Shown: piece after piece, positions 37,001-45,700 of the stretch
How positions within the stretch are numbered: the first letter of the stretch is position 1
Layout of the letters: each line of letters starts with the position of its first letter
Assembly: GCA_016787755.1 (NCBI GenBank)
Contig: JAEUUA010000021.1
Coordinates: forward strand, 1-64,000
From: Cyclobacteriaceae bacterium
GTDB lineage: Bacteria; Bacteroidota; Bacteroidia; Cytophagales; Cyclobacteriaceae
Length of the DNA: 64,000 nt
Direction of reading: 5' to 3'
Notes under the pieces: generated by a model
What the model saw: the letters and a program-made list of their open reading frames with translations, nothing else
Told to the model about the DNA's origin: nothing
Databases searched by the model: none
Program-made: the position numbers and the translations under genes

Positions 37001-40000
37001 TACAATAATTTTAGAGATGCTACCTCCAATAGTCAATGAACCTCCCAAGCCCGTGCTTGTGCGATTTGCAATCGTATAAATTTGACCATTGTTGGTAAAT
37101 ACAGGGTTAGCACCACTGCCATCCGGAGCTGTACCCCAGTTGGTGTTTACATTGAGTGCGCCAGCAGCTTTAGAGTAATACATGGCCCCTGAGTTGGTAG
37201 TGACCGCGAGGGCTGGTGACGCTGCAGACTTGTTTGCTGTAGCATCATAGGCCTTTACGGTGAAATTATACACCGTAGCGGGTGTAAGGTTAGTAGCCAT
37301 GTAGCTCGTTACCTGTGAAGTTCCAATCACAATGTCATTGGCTAAAATCTCATAGCCGGTTACGGCCACATTGTCTGTTGAGGCAGCCCAGCTAATAGCA
37401 ACATTGGTATACGTTTTACTAACTAACACGGGTACGGTTGGAACTGTAGGAGCCTCTGTATCTGCATCGGTGGTCGCATTGGCAGCATTACTGAAACCGG
37501 AAGTTCCATTCTCATTCACCGTTTTAAGTTTATAATAATAGGCAGTGCCAGGCAGCAAACCTGTGTCTGTGTAAGCAAGCCCGGTTGCCCGACCCAGTAA
37601 TGTATAGGTTCCATTTAACGAACCTGAACGATACACTTCAAACTCATCTTCGGGCGCACCACCATAAAGCCAGCTGAGATCAATACTCGCCATCCCACTA
37701 GCGAGGGCAGCCAAGGTGTTGGGTGCAACAGGCGGAGTTGGCGGGGTATACGTTCCGGATTTTAGCATGGAATTAGGAATTGTTATCCATGAACCCGAAT
37801 TTAGGCTATATTGAACAGTAAGCGATTGCCCTCCAGTATATTCAAAAAACAGTACAACAATCCGAACTGGTACCCCAGCGGTGAGGGAAACAGAGCTACT
37901 TGTGACCGTTGTATTTCCATGCAGTCCGTCATTGTTAACATACCTGAATTGCGTTACATCAAGAGGATTAAAGTCATTTAAAAAAAGCATACTGCCATCA
38001 TCAGAAGTTGTTCGGAATCGGTAACTTCCACTTGTCGTTATATTCAAGTACCCATCAAACTTAAACTTGTAAAAATCATTTTGAGTCGCAACTCCACCAG
38101 TATTTAAACTAATAGGATCGACATTAAAATTGGCAATCTTACCCGTGAATTCTGCCGTAGTCCAGTTAATGGGTGGGGAGTCCCCATTGGCTGCAGACGT
38201 GGCTGGATTTAAAGAAGTCCAGGCACCTGTGGAGTGATCGTAGTAAAGACCATCAATATAGGTGGTTCCAATTACCTGATTGCTGGGGTCAGAAATATTA
38301 TAGCCATTGTCTTCTGCGCGCACAGTGATGGGATACGATTCATTAAGAGCTAAACCCGTTATGACATAAGTTGTTTGCGTGTTACCGGTTGCTACCGAGT
38401 CACTTCCGTAATGCACCCAATATTGCTTAATACCCGTGGCATCCGTGGAGGGTTGCCACGTGACGGTAATTGAATTTATGGTATTGAATGTGAACTGCAG
38501 ATTTTGGGGTGGCGTGGGGGGCACATCATCCCCAAAGGTACTTGCGATAAGATTATTGGGCAGACCGGGACCAATATTATTATTGGGTACATTATTCGAG
38601 CGTCCGCCATTGCTCACCCCGCGGATTTTGTATTCGTAGGTGGTACCAGGTTCCAGTCCTGTATCCAAATAGGAAATAGCATCTTCTGCAGTACGGGTTA
38701 CAAAGCTGTACACGGTAGCCCCGGATATTCTCCGCCAGATCTCAAATCCTTTTTCATTGGCTGAGTTATCATTCCAACTCAAAAAGATACTCGATGAGGA
38801 AACTCCAACCCCTGCAAAATTACTGGGTGCTGTTATATTAATTAAGCTGTTATTTCCATCCCAAACATAATAAACGGGATCGGAAGCCGGACTTTGACAA
38901 TACCCAAAGTCAGCTGTTTTAAGCGTATACGCACCGGCACTGGCAGAATAGGAGCGGAAAATCATGGACAAGGTATCCTGAAATTCTGGGGGTACATACA
39001 GATTATACAGGCCGGTGGCGCTGTTATATCCTTGCAAACCGGTTAACAACACCCCATCCTTGTACCAGGAATAACGATCGGCTTTTTCCTTGGCTTTTAG
39101 AACAACACCAAAATTTACGCCCCCGCCATTAATGGTATGAAACACCGTTGAGCCGAGTGCGGTAATACTGGGTTTGACAGGCGCACTTTCCGTGATTTGG
39201 ACCGGATCAGACCATCGGTTCCAATCTGATTCAGCCGGATTCGGTTTGCGACTAAACCGAGCCCGGTAGGTACCCGGCAGTGTAGCCACATAATTCCAAT
39301 CGGTAGCCCCGGGGATAACCGCCCCATCTTTTTCCCATTGATAGGCAAAGAAGCCTTGCGATAAAACGAGCTCCACACCCGCACCGGACGTTCCGCACAC
39401 CTGAGGCTTTCCATACATAACCTGAATATTCGCTTTGTTCTTCGAACGCATCCAGGTAAAAAAATCAGGTTCGGCAAAGGCCGCGTTCCAGGTTCCATGC
39501 CCCAGGGTAGGGTAGAGGGTATACCTTACATTCATACCATTATTCAGGTAAGATTGTACGTAGCCATTCGTTTCAGTTGGGGTTGGATTTCCGTCCTTTC
39601 CTCCTTGAAAAGTCCAGATCGGTACATTGGCCACGTAGCGAAATAAATTTGAGCTGGTGATCTGAGCATTATCCACTGCCGACATCGGTAACGCAGCGGC
39701 AATAAGCCAGGGTGCACTGCGCATCAGTTTATAGGCTCCGGCACCGCCATCCGAAAGGCCGTGAACGTAGATGCGATTGGGATCAATGTTGTATTTTTTT
39801 ACGAGCAATCGAATAATCCGGATAGCATTGCTGAAGTCGCCCGTTGTAGCCCAGCCATTTAAGTTCTGAGGATAAAACATAAAGCCCGGGAAGGCACGCG
39901 AGGGCATGGCCGGATCATCGGGGGTCATACCATCGGGAACTAGGTTTACCGCGTTTTGATGTACCAACCCACCATGGGTCATACTGTGGTCATTGTTTAA

Positions 40001-41035
40001 CAGATTATAAACCGTGCTTCGGGCAATATCAGCTTGTGCATCGGCACTATAGTTAAGGAATGTGGTTCCGCTAGTATATAACTTAAACGTTGTTGGGGTT
40101 ACGGAATTAATTATCCGGGTTCCATTGTAGCCAGCCACTGTTGAATTTGTTACAATAACCGTATGACCATTTATGAATTGATGCGGTGCATCCGTTGTGA
40201 AGAGAGCCCGGTTTGAGCCATCATTAACTACTGAGGTAATGCGATACGTAGATGCGGTATTTCGATCAACCGTTCCTGTCATAGAAGTTCCACCTGATGT
40301 TGGGAAGTTGACATATGTGTTGTCGGCTATGTTCGTCAGATTGTTCGAGATTTTGAATTTGTCAGGTGAGCCAGCGATGGTTCGCAGGCGTTTCAGGCCA
40401 TTGTAATTGGTAGCTCCACTCGTGCTCGTTATAAAGACAACGTTTCCATCTGAGAATCCGTGATTTCCGCTGGTTGTAAATACAGCGTGCTGTGTTGTAG
40501 CGTCTTTAGCAACAGAGATAATATTTACAGAAACAGTATTGTTCACATTTGGATTCCAGTTCTGGTTTGGCCAATAACAATTGGTTCCCCAGCAATTGCC
40601 TCGTTCCCCAAACCCGTGAATCATAATGATCAATGGATACCCATTGGGATAGGTTGGGTTAGTGGCATAATTCTTTGGGAACATCAACCGGTAGTTCATA
40701 TCGGACGTGTTATTTCCAAAACGAATATGCCGAAGGTTTCCTTCTGTATACTGGGTGGAGGTAAACCCGGCCATAGGATAGTAGCTATTAGTAAGAACTC
40801 CATTAGCCTTCCTGAAACTGAAGGTTTTATTTTCTTCCAAATAAAAACTCTCATTCCCAACCGGATTGGCTAACCGGATATCAATGGTAATGCCTCCAGC
40901 CTGTTGCCCTTGTACCTTACTTCCATCGGGTAAGTAGGTGTAAAACAACCAGTTCAAAGAGTCCACCTGAGCAAATAAATTGCCTGCAGGAGCCAACATA
41001 AGGAGGAATAGAGAGAACCTAAGGATAGTTTTCAT
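34028..41035 (-). CDS. Giant modular esterase-like T9SS protein with FN3 and PA14 domains
   Basis: 2,335 aa, signal peptide to about LFAQ. The alpha/beta-hydrolase has HGFGERGN (~140), Ser428 in HGLSDGG, Asp481 in GGKDG and His513 in LGHGTW. Between the oxyanion strand and the nucleophile elbow, residues ~169-340 are an insertion of two similar modules (HGFSDGNVVFI..., HQFINGHTVIV...) that resemble FCCH-type modules of phage tail proteins. Downstream come an Ig-like region, FN3 domains (~750-970), a PA14-like domain (~975-1140), two further FN3 domains (~1150-1330), a beta-rich passenger, the GWNLIGNPYASAIQW module and a type A T9SS domain (VYPNPATSEN...GMYIVMIQQ). Predicted secreted or surface-attached hydrolase; PA14 and FN3 suggest carbohydrate contact. 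Confidence 0.85.
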   Translation of the reverse strand: MKTILRFSLFLLMLAPAGNLFAQVDSLNWLFYTYLPDGSKVQGQQAGGITIDIRLANPVGNESFYLEENKTFSFRKANGVLTNSYYPMAGFTSTQYTEGNLRHIRFGNNTSDMNYRLMFPKNYATNPTYPNGYPLIIMIHGFGERGNCWGTNCYWPNQNWNPNVNNTVSVNIISVAKDATTQHAVFTTSGNHGFSDGNVVFITSTSGATNYNGLKRLRTIAGSPDKFKISNNLTNIADNTYVNFPTSGGTSMTGTVDRNTASTYRITSVVNDGSNRALFTTDAPHQFINGHTVIVTNSTVAGYNGTRIINSVTPTTFKLYTSGTTFLNYSADAQADIARSTVYNLLNNDHSMTHGGLVHQNAVNLVPDGMTPDDPAMPSRAFPGFMFYPQNLNGWATTGDFSNAIRIIRLLVKKYNIDPNRIYVHGLSDGGAGAYKLMRSAPWLIAAALPMSAVDNAQITSSNLFRYVANVPIWTFQGGKDGNPTPTETNGYVQSYLNNGMNVRYTLYPTLGHGTWNAAFAEPDFFTWMRSKNKANIQVMYGKPQVCGTSGAGVELVLSQGFFAYQWEKDGAVIPGATDWNYVATLPGTYRARFSRKPNPAESDWNRWSDPVQITESAPVKPSITALGSTVFHTINGGGVNFGVVLKAKEKADRYSWYKDGVLLTGLQGYNSATGLYNLYVPPEFQDTLSMIFRSYSASAGAYTLKTADFGYCQSPASDPVYYVWDGNNSLINITAPSNFAGVGVSSSSIFLSWNDNSANEKGFEIWRRISGATVYSFVTRTAEDAISYLDTGLEPGTTYEYKIRGVSNGGRSNNVPNNNIGPGLPNNLIASTFGDDVPPTPPQNLQFTFNTINSITVTWQPSTDATGIKQYWVHYGSDSVATGNTQTTYVITGLALNESYPITVRAEDNGYNISDPSNQVIGTTYIDGLYYDHSTGAWTSLNPATSAANGDSPPINWTTAEFTGKIANFNVDPISLNTGGVATQNDFYKFKFDGYLNITTSGSYRFRTTSDDGSMLFLNDFNPLDVTQFRYVNNDGLHGNTTVTSSSVSLTAGVPVRIVVLFFEYTGGQSLTVQYSLNSGSWITIPNSMLKSGTYTPPTPPVAPNTLAALASGMASIDLSWLYGGAPEDEFEVYRSGSLNGTYTLLGRATGLAYTDTGLLPGTAYYYKLKTVNENGTSGFSNAANATTDADTEAPTVPTVPVLVSKTYTNVAISWAASTDNVAVTGYEILANDIVIGTSQVTSYMATNLTPATVYNFTVKAYDATANKSAASPALAVTTNSGAMYYSKAAGALNVNTNWGTAPDGSGANPVFTNNGQIYTIANRTSTGLGGSLTIGGSISKIIVPAGTTLDVDNSLSAKIEVQGDGVVNLNNSTAPEFVSISPTSTINFNTYTAIPVGTYGNVILSGAAGNKNFAPGETVIMGNLTAATGIALKGTPGNGSHVTVYGDITLAGTPGVVASDNALSVSFAKAGTQTFALSGPLDLFKATTTAATTLSFVNGGSPVMINVGSPNGGGLVLANGSSLNLGTNHLVLKNAATINPGGETGKLLINGSDLNLTSSAAQNSNLYFDATLKTAGMVTANFSGSGKLMIQSPVIITDGLKIKSGEVSAAGNVTLQSNSTKTAYLQEIEGNGSITGNVNVQRWVSIGRKYRYMSSVVANMKVADWQLSMPITGPFTGANNNATSASMFYYVENNGGYKQYPASGSDNQVTLAKGVGYSIFNFNGNAPLTLTMPGNPYQGNVTYTLTPGTGGNDGWNLIGNPYASAIQWNNLATDWTRSNLSTSISVPDNTSGTLVYKTYDATTGLGTLTGGIIAPGQAFWVQAANGAPALTIKEKAKRTNASTFYREGDSPVNSFTVKLSNGTAQDNAYVILGNEYVDAYEPELDGMKYKNTVLNLSSRSTDQVKLVFNKLLDSFCEKTVSLTIEDVTPGSYSLSFANVSNLVGVGAIELTDHFTNTKELINDSDAYNFTVTSAAGSYGSGRFDLTLKRPALEKNAIASTQSICGGTLATVQLANTQKGAFYYVSKSNETTALSAEYFGDGGAITLDVPVGALQTGSNNLVVRTGFKGCSNELLTETPLNFTYTLKPEVFVSEQYFSICEGTAVTLRAETNASNTYRWYQDGNLIEGKTGSTLFTDMLKKSTTYEVAAVTAKGCEGLRSVISVEAENVAFPFVEFDGEALTIVDGTPEDVFIQWYKGQDALEVYTPSMQPTEEGQYSVLVSKNGCSKISDPFGYTNVVTAVEPVINVFTAYVYPNPATSENLYIKIETPSQQEAEISMIDLAGRKAFGVRINGTQVAGVHKINFPQDTPPGMYIVMIQQGDLIIQRKLVVTFR

Positions 41036-41427
41036 GGAAAGATTAAAGCGTACTTACTAATATCCGCTAAAGGTCGCAAAAGTGACTGCTTTATGACGTA
41101 CTTTTTTAGATTAAATTATAAACAAAAAGGCGGTGATTAAAGTTGCAAACCGCTATTCTGTTGCGAACGGGCAAATTTATTGAATTTCCACCCTTTGAAA
41201 TGAATGTAAGATTTTAGGCTATACCGTCTTTTACCTTCCTAAGGCGTATGAAGAACTTGCACTTTATTTTCAAGGTTCGACTGCATTGTAATTTTTTAAA
41301 ACTGCGTAATCTTAGAGACACTTATCGGTGGACGATTGAGCCAGATCCGTTGTAAGTAGGCCCCCAAAAAAAACAGGCGACTCGTTGTTGCCTGTTTCAT
41401 GTAATCATGATTTTGCTTCCTTAAGTT
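41036..41427. other. 392-bp intergenic region
   Basis: It holds the terminator of the PorP-SPOR gene (41366-41397) and must contain the promoter of the minus-strand 2,335-aa gene near 41036-41150. No convincing TTTG/TAnnTTTG Bacteroidota promoter pair was found, and no ORF of note. Apart from the terminator I see no other structure. Confidence 0.6.
41366..41397 (-). terminator. Rho-independent terminator of the PorP-SPOR gene
   Basis: On the minus strand: AAACAGGC, an 11-base loop, GCCTGTTT, then further T residues and a G-run. It sits 30 bp after the stop at 41428. Stem of 8 bp followed by a T-tract: a classic intrinsic terminator that ends the two-gene operon 48041-41428. Confidence 0.85.
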
Positions 41428-42792
41428 TTATTCCTCCACAGTAAGAATCCAGGTATCCTTCAGGGTAAACTTGTTTTCCTTTCTATAATCATCGCGCAGT
41501 TTTGCAGCCTCCTCATGGGAGCTATGGTTGCCCATGTGCACGTAGTAATACTCTTTAGCAGGCGAGAATGAAACTGTAGCCGGATAGCCTTCTTTATTCA
41601 AGTTGTTCATGTATGCAAGGGCATTTCGATTCGAACGGAAGGCACCCACCACCACATAATATCCTGGTTTAAGACCCCGACCACTTAGTGTAATTAATTT
41701 TTCTTTTGGTTGCTCAGCTGCTGGCTCTACTACAATTGGCTTTTGTTCAGTAATAATAATAGGTTCTTCTTTTTTTTCCTCTTTGATAGGCTCTTCTTTC
41801 TTCTCTTCAACGACAGGTTTTGGTTCTTCAACGTTTGGCTGCTTGGCTATAACAACAGGTTGAATAGGCGCTTCGCTTTGAGCAACGGGTCGTTCAGAAC
41901 GTTTTTTTTTACCAAGGCGCACAGAAACCTGTACTTCATGGGTTCCATTTCCAAAGCCGGTTACTTGCGAGGGCGCAAACTCATAGGCATACCCCACTCT
42001 AAATTTTTCTTTTAGATTAAAGCCCAGAAATGCAATGGCTCCATAATTTTGCCGGTACGAAGCGCCCCCCCATAGCAGGTCATCCATTTTTAATACACCC
42101 ATTATTTCAAATTGAGGATCAACAATTTCGCTGGTGCGGTAAAGAAAGTAGGGCTCAAGCGCAAGCCGTGGACCCAACACAAAATTATAGCTCACTGTGG
42201 TGATGGTATAGTTTAACTGATCAAGCTTAGGTGTACTGAATCCACCTTCGGAAATCAGCCGTGACAAGAAAAGCCTGGGTAGCGAAAATCCAATTTTCAA
42301 GTTATTGAATTGGTAATTTATACCAAACTGCCCATCCATATTTGATGAGTTGTTATTCACTATAGAAGGGTCATTAGGATCGTCCACCTTGTTAAGATTT
42401 ATTCTGTTCATAGTGACTCCCGCAGCAAGTCCAAAACCCAACCGATGTAAATCCTTAGTGCTTTTGCCAAGATAGATCTGATAGGCAAATGATATCACAC
42501 CAGTGTTGGTTTGAAGAATGCCCGCTTGATCGTTATACAGATTTACTCCAAACCCCATCCGATAATTGATGGGAACTTGAAGATTTAAGGTAGTTGTAGT
42601 AGGCGCGCCAGAAAATTGTGCCCACTGTTTCCGATAATTCATAAACAATTCCGTATGACCCCTTGGTGCAATATAGGAGGGGTTATACAAATAAGGATTC
42701 ATGGAATAAAGGTTGTAAACCAAATTCTGTTGAGCCAATGATACGTTACCTGCAAATAAAAAAACAATAAGAGTGGCTTTGAAGAATCTCAT
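41428..42792 (-). CDS. PorP/SprF family protein fused to a SPOR domain
   Basis: 454 aa. Signal peptide to about SLAQ, then a PorP/SprF barrel (residues ~20-300: NLYSMNPYLYNPSYIAP, MNYRKQWAQFSGAP, GFGVNLYNDQAG, GYAYEF). Next a ~70-residue Pro/Glu/Lys/Val-rich linker (EEPKPVVEEKKEEP) and a SPOR domain (~375-454: YYVVVGAFRSNRNA, then YYVHMGNHSS). SPOR domains bind denuded peptidoglycan glycan strands. The fusion would tie an outer-membrane T9SS helper to the cell wall. It lies 5 bp downstream of a type B CTD protein (42798-48041), the same partner layout as at 7908. Confidence 0.88.
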   Translation of the reverse strand: MRFFKATLIVFLFAGNVSLAQQNLVYNLYSMNPYLYNPSYIAPRGHTELFMNYRKQWAQFSGAPTTTTLNLQVPINYRMGFGVNLYNDQAGILQTNTGVISFAYQIYLGKSTKDLHRLGFGLAAGVTMNRINLNKVDDPNDPSIVNNNSSNMDGQFGINYQFNNLKIGFSLPRLFLSRLISEGGFSTPKLDQLNYTITTVSYNFVLGPRLALEPYFLYRTSEIVDPQFEIMGVLKMDDLLWGGASYRQNYGAIAFLGFNLKEKFRVGYAYEFAPSQVTGFGNGTHEVQVSVRLGKKKRSERPVAQSEAPIQPVVIAKQPNVEEPKPVVEEKKEEPIKEEKKEEPIIITEQKPIVVEPAAEQPKEKLITLSGRGLKPGYYVVVGAFRSNRNALAYMNNLNKEGYPATVSFSPAKEYYYVHMGNHSSHEEAAKLRDDYRKENKFTLKDTWILTVEE

Positions 42793-42797
42793 GAATG

Positions 42798-45700
42798 TTA
42801 TCGAATTAAAGTTACCGTTCCGTTAATAGTTGCCTTTCCGGCACAGCTGATCAGATAGAAGTAAACCCCACTCGGAAGCAACTTACCATTATAGGTTCCG
42901 TCCCATTCGGTGCTGTAGCCTCGTGATTCAAAAACCCTTATACCCTGTCGGTTATAAACCGTTACATCACAATCAGTAATCAAATCTGCATTTACAATAT
43001 GCCAGGTTTCAGTTTTAACCTCGCCTCTTCCATCTGGTGAGAACATATTGAAAGCCTTTACTATTGGATCTTGTTCGCGTACCACTATCGTAACTTCATC
43101 CGAAGCAGGTAAGTTATCACCATCCTTTACGGTAATTATGAATGAGTAAGTGCCGGGGACTAGATTTGTTAACGCAAGCACATTTGTATTGTCCGGTGAA
43201 ATGGTTACCGCCTTGCCAGAAGATTGTGTCCATTTATAGGAAGCAATAATTCCATCCGGATCACTAGCAATCGCTGAGATTTGGATTGAGTTAACGGGTA
43301 ATTGAATCAATTGATCAGGCCCAGCATCAACACTAGGAGGGAGATTTGTGACTGTAGCTGGAAACACGGTCACAGTCGCATCGTCTGTGCCCGTTAATCC
43401 ACCACCATCGGTTACGGTTAATCTAAAGACATACGTTCCTGCTGTGAGGTTACTAACTGATAAGGTGGTTGAATTACTCCCTGCCATGAAACCCGGAGGT
43501 CCTGAAACCTTGGTCCAAACCGTAGTGGCAATAGTACCATCATCGGTGACAGTTCCTATCAAGGTCGCTGTGTTTGCTGGCAATACTACGTTCACGTCCG
43601 GCCCGGCATTAACCTGCGGAGGCGTATTGGTTGCGGCTGCCAATACGATCACACTCACATCATCGGTTCCCGTAGCTCCTAGATTGTCAGTGACGGTAAG
43701 TCTAAACAAATAACTTCCTTCCAGCATTCCGGATACGGAGAGCGTAGCGGTATTTGCATTGGTAAGCGTTGCGGGGGGTCCACTAACTTTTATCCAGCTA
43801 TAAGAAGCAATTGTTCCATCCGGATCAATCCCGAGTCCTGCGAGCGTGATATTATTTGCTGGTAATTTAATTGTTTGATCGCTACCCGCATTGGCTGCAG
43901 GGGGTTGATTGACAGCTGCTGCATTAACGGTAACTAATACTTCGGCAAATGCAGAGGCTGATTTATCATCGGTTGCAGTGAACCTGAATTTATAAACACC
44001 AACCACAAGATTGCTTGTCGTTAGTAAGGTGGTCGAAGCATTGGTTAAAGTTGCCGTGGAAGGGCCACTTACTTGAGTCCAGATTTGACTAGCTATAGTT
44101 CCGTCAGGATCGCTCGCTGAACCGGAAAGTTGTGACGAATTTGTTGGTAGAAAGATAGTTTTATCAGAACCTGCACTGACAACGGGAGATTGATTTAAGG
44201 CTGCAGGATTTACCGTAACAAGCACATCATCTGATGCCGTTGCGCCATTGTTGTCAGTAACCTGAAGTCTGAAAGTGTAAATACCCTCCACTAAATTTGT
44301 CAGTGATAGAGTGGGCGCATTAGTTGCCCCTAATGTCACTGTGGGGCCTGATACTTTAATCCATCCGTAGGTTGAAATGGAGCCATCTGCATCGCTTCCT
44401 GATCCCACTAAATTAGTTGAATTTGTTGGCAACGTGATCACTTTATCAGCACCGGCATTAGCAATCGGAGCCTGGTTAGTGGCAACTGGATTTACAGTTA
44501 CGGTTGCGTCATCACTAGCGGTAGCCCCCCCATTATCTGTTACCATCAATCTGAATACATAGACACCTTGAACAAGTCCAGAAAGTGACAGTGTTTGAGT
44601 TGAATTACCAGCGAGGGTGGCAGCGGGGCCACTTACTTTAGACCAACTGTATGATACAATAGATCCGTCAGGGTCGCTACCATTTCCAAACAATGTTGCA
44701 CTGTTTATTGGCAAAGTCAGAGTCATATCGCTTCCTGCATTGGCGGCAGGTTGAAGATTAACAGAAGCAGGAAGAACGGAAACATTTACATTCGCAAAAT
44801 TTGTAAGTCCACCATTATCGGTAACGGTTAGCCGGAAGACATAACTTCCTTGTACCAGATTACTTAATGAAAGAGTGGGAGTTGTAGCGTTAGTAAGCGT
44901 AGCGGTCGGGCCGCTTACCTTAGTCCATTGGTAAGCAGTAATAGATCCATCCGCATCAGAGCCAGAGCCGGCAAGATTCAATGAATTTGAGGGCAGTGTG
45001 ATTGTTCTGTTAGGTCCAGCATTTGCTACAGGAGGCTGATTTGCTGCAGCTGGGTTTACCAACAACACAACATCGTCAAACCCCTTAGCCCCTAAATTAT
45101 CGGTTACGGTAAGTCGGAACGTATAACTTCCATTCGTGACAACCGTAACTGAAACAGTTTGAGTATTGGCGTTGGTCAAAGTCACTGCTGTTCCATTTAC
45201 TTGCGTCCAGGCATAGGAAGCAATGGTTCCATCCGCATCTGAACCCGAGCCTGTGAAGTTAGTACTGTTGGTTGGCAACGTGATAGACTTGTCGGCACCT
45301 GCAGAAGCAATGGGAGAAATATTTGCAGCGCTTTGCACCGTTATGTTTACTTCATCGAAGGCTGTTGCCCCATTATTATCAGTAACCGTTATTCTAAATA
45401 TATACGTACCCACCACAAGTCCACTTACTGAAAGTGAAGCCGTGGTTGCTCCACCCATCGTAGGCGCAGCTGGCCCTGAGGGGTTAGTCCATAAATAACT
45501 TGCAATACTTCCATCCGGGTCAGAAGCTACTGCAATTAAGTTTGTTGATGATGTTGGCAAGGTTATCGTTTCATCATTAGAAGCGACCACCACAGGAGGT
45601 TGATTCCCAGTAGCCACGGTCACGGTCACGTCATCGCTTGCATTGGCTCCCAGGTTATCAGTTACGGTAAGCCTGAACACATAGGTTCCTACCACCAGAT

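Noticed and set aside
34073..40873. Plus-strand ORFs up to 137 codons opposite the 2,335-aa gene, and a 127-codon minus-strand ORF in another frame at 39115-39498
   Set aside because: No domain, signal or coupling; the main frame has signal peptide, catalytic triad, known domains and a T9SS end, so these are shadows.
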